Below are positions 1-7,550 of a DNA stretch of 64,000 bases, piece after piece. The stretch covers positions 1,291,001 to 1,355,000 of the forward strand of contig NZ_OX216966.1 of NCBI RefSeq assembly GCF_945605565.1. The letters are read 5' to 3'. Below the pieces are notes generated by a model, which saw only the letters and a list, made by a program, of their open reading frames with translations, searched no databases and had not been told where the DNA came from. The position numbers were made by a program, and so were the translations under genes. Origin of the DNA: Paenibacillus dendritiformis (GTDB lineage Bacteria > Bacillota > Bacilli > Paenibacillales > Paenibacillaceae). How positions within the stretch are numbered: position 1 is the stretch's first letter; each line of letters opens with the position of its first letter.

Positions 1-86
1 GAGCGAAAGGGATAGTGCCCGTAAGGCCCGCCGCCCATGTCCTATTCCGCACTGACCGAGTGGGATAACGCGGCAAAGGGATCGAC
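1..86. repeat. Two units of a ~53-bp degenerate tandem repeat
   Basis: The cores GAGCGAAAGGGATAGT (from 1) and GAGTGGGATAACG (from 58) lie 53 bases apart, and each is followed by a TAAGG or AAAGG box. The same unit recurs four times at 24465-24660. The array probably continues to the left of the window. No coding function is apparent. Confidence 0.55.
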
Positions 87-182
87 GTGAGGCGGGAGTT
101 GTGCCACAATAGATATCAATCAAGAAGAAGGCTGCGAGTGAGCATCCTATTTCAGGGAAAAGAAAAGGAGGAAGGAGAGCCT

Positions 183-686
183 ATGCGCATCGGAATCGTG
201 TCGGATACCCATATGCCCCATCGGGGACAGAAGCTGCCTCGCGCGCTGGTCAAAGGGCTGCGCGGCGTTGATCTCATCCTGCATGCGGGAGATTGGACAT
301 CTCCAAGCGTCATCCCGATGTTCGAGTCGCTGGCCCCGGTTAACAGCGTCGCCGGGAATAATGACGGTGCGGATATTGTGAAGCGCTTCGGCCGCCGCAA
401 AATCATTGAGGCTGGCGGTATCCGGATCGGGCTCGTTCATGGGGACGGGGCAGGCCGATCGACGAAGGATATCGCCTTCCATACTTTCCGCAATCACGGT
501 GTCGATATCATTGTCTTCGGCCATTCGCACATCCCGTATATGGAAGAAAGGGAAGGAATCCTGCTCTTCAATCCCGGCTCCCCGACGGACAAACGGCTTC
601 AACCGAAGTATTCGTACGGCCTGTTGGATATCGGAGAGGATCTGTCCCTCAGGCTTCGCCATATCTATTACCGCAGCAAGGAGTAA
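183..686 (+). CDS. YfcE/MJ0936-type metallophosphoesterase
   Basis: Predicted cytosolic metal-dependent phosphodiesterase of about 167 residues, a normal size for the small YfcE/VPS29-like class. The calcineurin-like metal motifs appear in order: DTHMPH near the N-terminus, GDW, GNND, VHGD and GHSHIP. The ATG at 183 is preferred over a start at 87 because AAGGAGGAAGGAG sits just upstream and the GIVSDTH motif then begins at residue 3, as is usual. The physiological substrate cannot be told from sequence. The gene appears monocistronic and is followed by a hairpin. Confidence 0.88.
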   Translation: MRIGIVSDTHMPHRGQKLPRALVKGLRGVDLILHAGDWTSPSVIPMFESLAPVNSVAGNNDGADIVKRFGRRKIIEAGGIRIGLVHGDGAGRSTKDIAFHTFRNHGVDIIVFGHSHIPYMEEREGILLFNPGSPTDKRLQPKYSYGLLDIGEDLSLRLRHIYYRSKE

Positions 687-716
687 CCGAACAACCTCCG
701 CTCTCATCTCTATCCG

Positions 717-752
717 GCGGGCTGGCATTATGGGCTGGCCCGCTTCTGTTAT
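717..752 (+). terminator. Likely terminator of the phosphoesterase gene
   Basis: GCGGGC (717-722) pairs with GCCCGC (738-743), followed by the weak T-rich tail TTCTGTTAT. Confidence 0.4.
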
Positions 753-873
753 ATGTTGGAGTAGGGGTTACAGGGAGCCGCGGACGAGGAGCGAGAAGTT
801 TCTGTGCTGATGCCTCCGGAATGCGCATAAGGTGAAGTGTACCTTATTTCAATCCGATCGGAGGTTCAGGCCC

Positions 874-1203
874 TTGCATCAGCCATATTCCGCTCATCAT
901 TACCCGGATCCGCATCAACAACAAGTTGTCTATCAGATGGAGCCGGGCACGGTTCAAGCCTTGCATTCTATACGTGACCGGGTTCAGCATATGGGTCGTA
1001 TGTATAAGGATCGGCATGTGCGGGTTCAGACGATAGACGGGGAAGTCTATGATGGCATTATCGTCAATGTGGACAGATGTCACCTCTATTTGTACACTAG
1101 ACCGCTGACGGAGCAGCGGGCATTGTCAGGGGCGTATTTTGACAATGTCATTCTCCCGCTTGTTCTATATGAACTGCTGGTCATCACGCTGCTTTATACG
1201 TAA
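874..1203 (+). CDS. Small conserved-looking hypothetical protein
   Basis: Not recognised. A TTG at 874, with CGGAGG about 9 bases upstream, is a better start than the ATG at 832, which has no ribosome binding site. The product is about 109 residues. It is rich in His, Pro and Gln at the N-terminus, followed by a segment beginning VRVQTIDGEVYDGIIVNVD that resembles a short Sm-like or SH3-like beta barrel, then a hydrophobic C-terminus. A strong terminator follows directly, so it is a separate transcription unit. Such small proteins are common in sporulating Bacillales, but no role is assigned. Confidence 0.6.
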   Translation: MHQPYSAHHYPDPHQQQVVYQMEPGTVQALHSIRDRVQHMGRMYKDRHVRVQTIDGEVYDGIIVNVDRCHLYLYTRPLTEQRALSGAYFDNVILPLVLYELLVITLLYT

Positions 1204-1233
1204 TCCTGCCTGAATTGAGGCGGATTTGTCCTC

Positions 1234-1268
1234 AATCCTTGCATGCTACATGCAAGGATTTTTCTTTT
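1234..1268 (+). terminator. Rho-independent terminator
   Basis: AATCCTTGCATG (1234-1245), a 3-base loop and CATGCAAGGATT (1249-1260) form a perfect 12-bp stem, followed by TTTCTTTT. Confidence 0.92.
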
Positions 1269-1375
1269 CTGGAGAGAGGGAGGAGAGCTAGTCCTTTTTT
1301 ATCCATTTTAGTCCAGCCATTTTTAGGATTATTTTTACATGAAAATAGTAGAAATTAACTAGAAATTGTTAAAAC

Positions 1376-1410
1376 CATTTTGATGCATTGAGTGTTAATA
1401 TAAAATATGA
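1376..1410 (+). promoter_or_regulatory. Possible sigma-A promoter for the exopolysaccharide operon
   Basis: An AT-rich block contains TTGATG near 1380 and TATAAA/TATAAAAT near 1400, roughly 15-17 bases apart. It lies just after the preceding terminator and about 350 bases before the first operon gene, implying a long untranslated leader. Confidence 0.4.
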
Positions 1411-1488
1411 CTAAAGAACGAAAAAACTAGGTATTATTGGTAAAATGGTTACAATACCGAAACTTTTAAAGGAGGCATGCGTCTAACC

Positions 1489-1551
1489 ATGACAACTAAA
1501 GAAAACCAGAACCAGACTCCTGCTTTTCTCCTCACTGATAGACGGGACTAA
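1489..1551 (+). CDS. Putative 20-residue leader peptide
   Basis: A short ORF (starts MTTKENQNQ, ends LLTDRRD) follows TTAAAGGAGG at 1466-1475. The spacing to the ATG at 1489 is 13 bases; an in-frame ATG at 1477 is too close to the site. It sits inside the long leader of the exopolysaccharide operon. It could be an upstream ORF used in attenuation, or the Shine-Dalgarno sequence could be part of the RNA structure. No homology is recognised. Confidence 0.35.
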   Translation: MTTKENQNQTPAFLLTDRRD

Positions 1552-1766
1552 CCGAATAGACCGTCTGATCACGGGCTACTGCCTTCCGCCCGCATAGAAC
1601 CATTTTTTTGACTCAAGGGTCCTGAACAAAAAGAGTCTAAATAACCATGTTAAACCATTGGTTTTCTTGGTTATAGTTAATGTTAGGTGTTGCGGCTGAT
1701 TCCCGTGGCACTCGATAAGTCACAGGAAATTCGTTGTGCAGGAAAGGGTGAACAATACTACGACCC
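1540..1766 (+). ncRNA. Structured leader RNA of the exopolysaccharide operon (candidate antiterminator or riboswitch)
   Basis: Successive helices are visible: AGACGG (1540-1545) with CCGTCT (1561-1566); CGGGC with GCCCG near 1575-1595; GACTC with GAGTC near 1611-1638; ATAACCA with TGGTTAT around 1641-1675, enclosing AACC/GGTT; and TTCCcGTG with CACaGGAA around 1703-1733. No T-run terminator follows the last helix, and the first gene starts at 1767. It does not match the c-di-GMP-I/II, M-box or guanidine consensus as I know them. An EAR/epsC-type processive antitermination element, known from Bacillales exopolysaccharide operons, is the leading hypothesis. Confidence 0.45.
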
Positions 1767-3977
1767 ATGAGCCGGAGAATGAAGTGGAATCTCATTACAG
1801 TTGTTGTCTTGCTTCTCGCTGTCGGCGGGCTGGCGGGGTATTATTTACCCGGTCTGCTGTATCCGAAGCAGATAGCCTATGCTGATGCGAGCGGCATAAA
1901 GCTGAAGTTCAAAACGGAAGGAGATCAATTCCTCGAATACAGGAATGAGCAGTTCGAACCGTTATTTGTGAAAGGAGTCAATCTTGGGGCGACGGTTCCG
2001 GGACACTTCCCGGGTGAATTTCCGGTCGATGAGGAGACGTATTTGCGCTGGTTCCGCCAAATCCATGATATGGGTGCCAATGTCATCCGCGTCTATACGG
2101 TGCACCAGCCGGTCTTCTACAAGGCGCTAGTGAAGTTCAATCGGGAGGAAGCGGAGCGCCCGCTCTATTTTATACAAGGAATCTGGTCCCCGGAGGAGCA
2201 GCTCATCGAGAAGCAGGATGCGTATCTTCCGGAGATCGAACAGGAGTTCAAGCAGGAAATCGAGAAGGCGGTCAAGGCCGTCTATGGGGATCTGGATATC
2301 CCGGTCAACCCGGGGACAGCAGGGGGAAAGTACAAGCAGAATGCAGGACAATATTTGATGGCCTGGCATCTCGGGACCGAGTGGGACCCGTCGATGGTCG
2401 ATAATACGAACCGCCTGCATAAGGATGTGAAGCCCTACCAAGGAAGCCGGTTCCAGGCGACGGAGAAGGCAACGCCGTTCGAGAGCTGGCTGGCAGAAAT
2501 GATCGATCATGCGGCAGAGCTGGAGAGCCGTTACGGCTGGCAGCACCCAATGACGTTCACCAACTGGGTGACGACCGACGTGCTGACGCATCCCGGCGAA
2601 CCGCTGTACCAGGAAGATATGGCCAGCGTCGACGCCCGCCATATTCAGCCGGTTGACTGGAAGGCCGGATATTTTGCGGCATACCACGTGTATCCGTATT
2701 ACCCGGACTTTTTCCATCTGGACAAGACGCTGCAGACGGTGAAGGACGAGAATGGCCAGTTCAATACGTATAAAGCGTATTTGCGCCTGTTGAAGGCGGA
2801 GTATCCCGATATGCCGGTCATGATTACCGAATACGGGGTGCCGGCTTCGATCGGCATCTCCCATCTGGGCATGGGAGGCCGCAATCAAGGAGGCCATGAC
2901 GAGCGGGAGCAAGGCCGCATTAACGCTTCCTTGACGAAGGACATTTATGACGAGCAGTTCGCCGGCGCGATTCTGTTCATGTGGCAGGATGAATGGTTCA
3001 AGAAGACCTGGAACACGATGCGCTTCGAAATTCCGGAGGATCGCCGTTCCTACTGGCTGAACGTGCTGACGAATGAACAATTGTTCGGTATTCTCGGCAT
3101 GTATCCGAGCAAGGAAGAGCAGATCGTGCTTGACGGCGATTGGAGCGACTGGGAGGCCCTGGAGGACAAGGTTCAAGTGAAGACCGAGCTTCCGGGCATC
3201 CGGGAGATGTGGGCGACCCATGATGAAGCTTACGTCTATCTCGCGCTCAAGCTGGACAAGCCGTTCGATCCGAAGTCGCAGCAGTTGCACATCGGATCCA
3301 GCGTGCTGGAGGGGGGCAACCGCACCATGCCGGAGCTCCCGGGCCTGAAGCTGGATGAAGGGCTGGAGACGCTCATCACGCTCGGTACGGATCAAGAAAG
3401 CGAGATTCGCATCACGTCCAACTATGATTTCAACAACCGGCTGTATGGTCCGTCTGGCTATTGGATGGTGGAGCCGGGCAAGAAAGAGCTTCAAGACAAT
3501 TCAGGGATATTCAATCCGTGGAAATTGGCAGTCAGCCTGAAAATGGAGCCGCCAGATACGCGAACGGCGCATCCGTTCCAGGACGTGACGGTAGGCAAGC
3601 TGATCCGCGGGACGAACAATCCGCAGGATGAACAATATCAATCGCTTGCCGCCTGGCAGTACAAGGGGGACTTCATCGAGCTGCGCATCCCATGGATGCT
3701 GCTCGGCTTCGCCGACCCGAGCTCGAAGCAGGTCATCAGCTACGATCCGGTCAAAGACAAGCGGACGTTCACGACCGTGAAGACGGAAGGCATCCGGTTC
3801 CTGCCTTGGCTGTCGGATCGGGGACAGGCTTCAGCCGGGAAAAAGGCCGTACCTTACGCTTTCCTAAATATCCCAGTATACCAATGGGATGACTGGGAGC
3901 AGGTTGGCTATACCGAACGATTGAAGCAAAGCTATACCGACATGAAAAATATATTCGAGCAGCTGGGTGCAGAGTAG
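1767..3977 (+). CDS. Membrane-anchored glycoside-hydrolase-like protein of exopolysaccharide operon
   Basis: 736 residues. An N-terminal membrane anchor (about residues 8-28) precedes a (beta/alpha)8 fold like the catalytic domain of clan GH-A enzymes. The candidate acid/base Glu lies in LGTEWDP (near residue 204) and the candidate nucleophile Glu in MITEYGVP (near residue 354). The C-terminal half from about 455 begins LDGDWSDWE and looks like a CBM9/DOMON-type beta-sandwich. It should act outside the membrane, trimming, modifying or binding the polymer made by the GT2 synthase three kb downstream. It is the first gene of a tightly spaced operon. Substrate is unknown, and the ATG at 1767 has only a distant AAAGGG site. 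Confidence 0.75.
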   Translation: MSRRMKWNLITVVVLLLAVGGLAGYYLPGLLYPKQIAYADASGIKLKFKTEGDQFLEYRNEQFEPLFVKGVNLGATVPGHFPGEFPVDEETYLRWFRQIHDMGANVIRVYTVHQPVFYKALVKFNREEAERPLYFIQGIWSPEEQLIEKQDAYLPEIEQEFKQEIEKAVKAVYGDLDIPVNPGTAGGKYKQNAGQYLMAWHLGTEWDPSMVDNTNRLHKDVKPYQGSRFQATEKATPFESWLAEMIDHAAELESRYGWQHPMTFTNWVTTDVLTHPGEPLYQEDMASVDARHIQPVDWKAGYFAAYHVYPYYPDFFHLDKTLQTVKDENGQFNTYKAYLRLLKAEYPDMPVMITEYGVPASIGISHLGMGGRNQGGHDEREQGRINASLTKDIYDEQFAGAILFMWQDEWFKKTWNTMRFEIPEDRRSYWLNVLTNEQLFGILGMYPSKEEQIVLDGDWSDWEALEDKVQVKTELPGIREMWATHDEAYVYLALKLDKPFDPKSQQLHIGSSVLEGGNRTMPELPGLKLDEGLETLITLGTDQESEIRITSNYDFNNRLYGPSGYWMVEPGKKELQDNSGIFNPWKLAVSLKMEPPDTRTAHPFQDVTVGKLIRGTNNPQDEQYQSLAAWQYKGDFIELRIPWMLLGFADPSSKQVISYDPVKDKRTFTTVKTEGIRFLPWLSDRGQASAGKKAVPYAFLNIPVYQWDDWEQVGYTERLKQSYTDMKNIFEQLGAE

Positions 3978-4020
3978 CGGCCCACGCTGCGCTTTATACC
4001 GACAAAGGAGGCACGCGTAC

Positions 4021-5211
4021 ATGTTTTCCAGTTTGGGAGTCGCTCTCGGCTTCATTTACGTTTGTCTTGGCTTGATTGGAATCGGTGTACTCATTTTGTT
4101 ATTGATGAAAGCACGCAATAACCGGCTAGCCAAGCATCAGGAGATTTATTTGGAGAAGCATCAGCCCTATTTCGTGTATTTGCAGAGACATATGCTGGAC
4201 CCGGATCCGTTCCAGCCTCCCAAGGGGCCTCTTCGTCCTCTGGAGATGCGGGTGATTCAGGAGAAGCTGATGGAATGGATGGAAAAATTCAGCGGGGAGC
4301 AGCAGCAGAAGCTGTCGGCGCTCTGTGAAGAGATGGGTCTGGTCGACCGCGACATTAAGGAATTAGGCAGCCTGTTCTATTCCAAGCAGATGAAGGCGGC
4401 GTTCCGATTGGGCGGAATGCGCTCCGAGCGGGCGGTACCCCATCTGACGAAGGCGATGATGCAGGAGAAGGACGGTCCGCTTCTACAGGTGCTGGCGCGT
4501 TCCGTGGCCAAATGCGCCAACGATGCGGAGCAGCTTCATACGATGCTGCAGCAGTTGACGCGCCACCGCCAGAGCCATTTGCTGGCTGCGGAGGTATTGG
4601 AAGAGACGCGGGTGAACGCGACCCCGATGCTCGTCCGCTGTCTCAAGGACGAGTCGGACAATATGGTCAAGGCGGCATTGCTCGCGTTAAGCGGACAGAC
4701 AGACGTCGCGTTGACGCCCGCCCTGCTTCCGCTCGTTGACAGTCATGACAAAGAGATCCGGGCCCTCGCGGTCAAAATGCTCGTTCGCGCCGGACATGCG
4801 CTGACCGAGAACAACATCCGCGAATGGATCAAGGATCCGGAATGGGAGATCCGAGCCGCTGTGGCAGAAGCGCTCGGACATTCCAAGAACACGGATCGAA
4901 TCCCGGTGCTTAAGCAAGCATTGACCGATTCCAATTGGTGGGTTCGCTACTACAGCGCGAACAGCCTGTCCAATATGGGGGATGAAGGCTTCCATGCGCT
5001 GTGCGAAGCAGCGCTGGAGACCGACGATCACTTCAAGTCGGACATGGCGAAGGATCGCATACACAAGGAGCTTCTGCGTGAACACTTCTTTGCTGGCCGG
5101 CGAGAGCAGGGTGCCGGATATCAGCCGAAGCGGATCATCTATGAGCAGTATTTCGGCGAGGCCGCGATCGCTCCGCTACTTGGCAGAGTAGGAGGCGATT
5201 ATTCTGCTTAG
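4021..5211 (+). CDS. Membrane-anchored HEAT-repeat protein
   Basis: 396 residues starting at the ATG after AAAGGAGG. One N-terminal transmembrane helix (about residues 7-30) is followed by a basic stretch and then alpha-helical repeats of the HEAT/PBS-lyase type, clearest where RAAVAEALGHSKN and VRYYSANSLSNMG recur at about 30-residue spacing. No catalytic motif is seen. It overlaps the region feeding translation of the next gene, the GT2 synthase. It is probably a scaffold assembling the synthase complex at the cytoplasmic face of the membrane. Confidence 0.75.
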   Translation: MFSSLGVALGFIYVCLGLIGIGVLILLLMKARNNRLAKHQEIYLEKHQPYFVYLQRHMLDPDPFQPPKGPLRPLEMRVIQEKLMEWMEKFSGEQQQKLSALCEEMGLVDRDIKELGSLFYSKQMKAAFRLGGMRSERAVPHLTKAMMQEKDGPLLQVLARSVAKCANDAEQLHTMLQQLTRHRQSHLLAAEVLEETRVNATPMLVRCLKDESDNMVKAALLALSGQTDVALTPALLPLVDSHDKEIRALAVKMLVRAGHALTENNIREWIKDPEWEIRAAVAEALGHSKNTDRIPVLKQALTDSNWWVRYYSANSLSNMGDEGFHALCEAALETDDHFKSDMAKDRIHKELLREHFFAGRREQGAGYQPKRIIYEQYFGEAAIAPLLGRVGGDYSA

Positions 5212-5242
5212 AGATCTGCTGCTTGTCTATGGCATCGTCATC

Positions 5243-6631
5243 ATGTACTACGTCATTATTGTCAACTCTATTTATTTCGGCATAATGCTGTGTTCTTTTA
5301 AGAGCATTTTCTCAATTGTTCGCCGCAAGCGTTACGCGCTGCGCAGCAATCTCGCAGGCTCGGAGCATGTACCGCCGGTATCGCTGCTCGTGCCTGCCTA
5401 TAATGAAGAATTGACGATTATCGAGAATGTGAAGTCGCTCATGACGCTCAATTATCCGACTTACGAGATTATCGTTGTCAATGACGGCTCCAGCGATAGT
5501 ACGCTGCAGGTGATGATCGAAGAGTTCGGGATGTACCGCATGGACAATCTGGCCGTGCGCTACGCGGTAAAATGCACGAAGTTCCGGGGCGTCTATTACA
5601 ATCCGGAATTCCCGAATCTGTATCTCATCGACAAGGCGAATGGCGGGAAGGCTGACTCGCTCAACGCGGGAATCAACTTCTCGCATTATCCGCTCATCTC
5701 GTCGATCGACGCCGACTCGCTGCTGGAGAAAGATTCGCTTATCCAAATGGCGAACCTGTACATGTCCAATCCGGAGGAGTATGTGGCCATCGGAGGCAAC
5801 GTACGGATCGCCAATGGCTGCAAAATCGAGAACGGCACCGTCACCGATGTGAGACTGCCGAAGAAGTGGTGGCCGATGTTCCAGACGCTGGAGTATTTGA
5901 AGGCGTTCCTCGGCGGCCGCATCGGCTGGGGCGCGATCAACGGGCTGATCATCGTCTCGGGCGCGTTCGGGCTGTTCCGCAAGGATTATGTCATCAAGGT
6001 CGGCGGGTACCGCGATGGGTATCCGGGCGAGGACATGAACATCATTATCAAGCTGCACCGCTATATGTTGGAGAATAAACTGCCGTACCGCGTCGCGTTC
6101 TGCCCGGAAGCGGTCTGCTGGACCCAGGCGCCGGATACGTATCATATTTTGTCCAATCAGCGCAAGCGCTGGGGACGCGGGAATCTGAAAAACATGATCG
6201 AGAACTACGACATGGCGTTCCGTCCGAAGTACAAAGTATTCGGCTTGCTGTCGATGCCGTATACGATTTTGTTCGAGGCGCTGAATCCGTACTTCAAAGT
6301 CACGGGCTTGCTTGCCCTTCTCGGCTATGCCTTCCTGGACATGACGCAGTGGCCTATCGTGCTTATCTTCATGCTGATTAATTTCCTGTCCGGCATGCTG
6401 CTTGCCATCGGCTCGCTGCTGCTGGAGGAGATCGCCTTCAAGCGATATCCGCGGATTAGCGACCTGCTGCGCATGCTCGCGTTCAGCGTGCTCATGTTCT
6501 TCGGCTATCGTCAGTTGGGAGGTCTATGGCGGATTCAAGGCCATATTCAATATTTCCAGAACAACAACTCGTGGGGGGCGATGACCCGCCAGAGCTGGCA
6601 AGAGGACAGCAAGCCGGTCAAATCGGCTTGA
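5243..6631 (+). CDS. Processive family 2 glycosyltransferase (polysaccharide synthase)
   Basis: 462 residues from ATG 5243. Catalytic motifs of processive GT2 synthases (hyaluronan/cellulose synthase-like) occur in order: VNDGSSD for nucleotide binding, ANGGKADSLNAG, the DAD metal motif, GED catalytic base and QRKRWGRG (QxxRW). Membrane segments lie at the N-terminus and in the last third. No PilZ domain is present. The best ribosome binding site (GGAGG at 5191-5195) is 47 bases upstream of the ATG. Only ATT/CTG codons (5198, 5201, 5204) lie at proper spacing, and the frame stays open and hydrophobic from there, so a non-canonical start adding about 13 residues is likely. Confidence 0.9.
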   Translation: MYYVIIVNSIYFGIMLCSFKSIFSIVRRKRYALRSNLAGSEHVPPVSLLVPAYNEELTIIENVKSLMTLNYPTYEIIVVNDGSSDSTLQVMIEEFGMYRMDNLAVRYAVKCTKFRGVYYNPEFPNLYLIDKANGGKADSLNAGINFSHYPLISSIDADSLLEKDSLIQMANLYMSNPEEYVAIGGNVRIANGCKIENGTVTDVRLPKKWWPMFQTLEYLKAFLGGRIGWGAINGLIIVSGAFGLFRKDYVIKVGGYRDGYPGEDMNIIIKLHRYMLENKLPYRVAFCPEAVCWTQAPDTYHILSNQRKRWGRGNLKNMIENYDMAFRPKYKVFGLLSMPYTILFEALNPYFKVTGLLALLGYAFLDMTQWPIVLIFMLINFLSGMLLAIGSLLLEEIAFKRYPRISDLLRMLAFSVLMFFGYRQLGGLWRIQGHIQYFQNNNSWGAMTRQSWQEDSKPVKSA

Positions 6632-6664
6632 CGATAACAGTTGGGAAAGGTGGTATTTCCGAAA

Positions 6665-7462
6665 ATGCTGAACACGGTAATGAAACCGGAAGCTGCACCG
6701 TCTGTCAAAGAAAAGGTCCATCGCTTGTGCGCCAATGTCAGCGACCGCCTGGGGGTGATTCTTCTTCACGCTCAACCGTTCGGTTCGAACTGGGAAGCGC
6801 AGGTACGGGAGTGGCTCTCGGCTGACCGGAATCTCCGCTTCGAGCTGCTGCGGGATGCGGCGCATGACATTCTGGCCGTGCTGCTGCCGGACTGCGCGCT
6901 CGACATGACCCACTATCATGCGCTGCAGCTGAAGATGCTGCTCGAGCAGAGCCATGTCGGCAAGCCGATCGTATGCGCGATAGCCGCGCTGGATAACCCG
7001 GCGGAAGCGGAAGCGCTCCTCTTCAACCGCTGGTTGGAGCTGAAGACGATGGACGGTACCGCCGGCATCTGCGTCCTGCACGATGAGCTGGAGGCGCCTG
7101 ATGCGAAGAAAATTCTCATCGTCGACCATGACGACAGCGTGCGCGAGTTCCTGCAGATTCAGCTCAAGCTCCAAGGCTATGAGGTGCACGCGGCAATCGA
7201 TGCGATCACCGCCCTGGACCTGATCCGGAAGGAAGGCTACGACCTGATCGTCACCGAACTCAATCTGTATGGGTTGAACGGCTTGCCGTTCATTTCCCAG
7301 ATTCAGAAGATGGAACTGGCCAAAGAGCCCAAAATCGTCATTCTGTCGGAGCAGCGCGTAGGAAGTACAATCGAGCACTGCTTCCAGCAGGGCGTCAGCG
7401 ATTATATTACGAAGCCATTCTCGCCGGCGGATTTAGACGCCAGAATCAAAAGCTGTTTTTAA
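6665..7462 (+). CDS. Degenerate GGDEF-like domain fused to atypical receiver domain
   Basis: About 265 residues from ATG 6665, which follows AAAGGTGG by 11 bases; a TTG at 6641 is an alternative. Residues 1-145 resemble a GGDEF domain in which the signature is replaced by AAHDI before LAVLLPD, so cyclase activity is not expected. The C-terminal 120 residues are a receiver: acidic pair in VDHDD and conserved Lys in YITKPF. The phosphoacceptor Asp is replaced by Glu (near residue 198, in LIVTELNLYG), often phosphomimetic. Located between the GT2 synthase and the UDP-sugar dehydrogenase, it probably tunes polymer synthesis rather than transcription, since no DNA-binding domain exists. Confidence 0.7.
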   Translation: MLNTVMKPEAAPSVKEKVHRLCANVSDRLGVILLHAQPFGSNWEAQVREWLSADRNLRFELLRDAAHDILAVLLPDCALDMTHYHALQLKMLLEQSHVGKPIVCAIAALDNPAEAEALLFNRWLELKTMDGTAGICVLHDELEAPDAKKILIVDHDDSVREFLQIQLKLQGYEVHAAIDAITALDLIRKEGYDLIVTELNLYGLNGLPFISQIQKMELAKEPKIVILSEQRVGSTIEHCFQQGVSDYITKPFSPADLDARIKSCF

Positions 7463-7478
7463 ATAGATATATAAGTGC

Positions 7479-7511
7479 GTTCCCGCAGGCCGGTAAGCGG
7501 ACTGTGGGAAC
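7479..7511 (+). promoter_or_regulatory. Intra-operon hairpin
   Basis: GTTCCCgCAG (7479-7488) pairs with CTGtGGGAAC (7502-7511). There is no T-run, and TATAAT occurs just after it at 7518-7523. It could be an RNA-processing or attenuation element, or mark a secondary promoter for the dehydrogenase gene. Confidence 0.45.
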
Positions 7512-7550
7512 AAACTCTATAATCCAATTCTTCTATGGAAGGTGAAGCCT

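Noticed and set aside
147..728. Long minus-strand ORF over the phosphoesterase gene
   Set aside because: It is the shadow of a gene with complete metal-binding motifs; it has no ribosome binding site and an Arg/His-rich composition.
1540..1766. M-box or c-di-GMP riboswitch
   Set aside because: The GGGCTACTGCC and GTTAGGTG words resemble pieces of the M-box, but order, spacing and the other conserved blocks are missing.
2127..3494. 455-codon minus-strand ORF inside the glycosidase-like gene
   Set aside because: Antisense to a membrane-anchored protein with domain signatures; its composition is shadow-like and it matches no recognised family.
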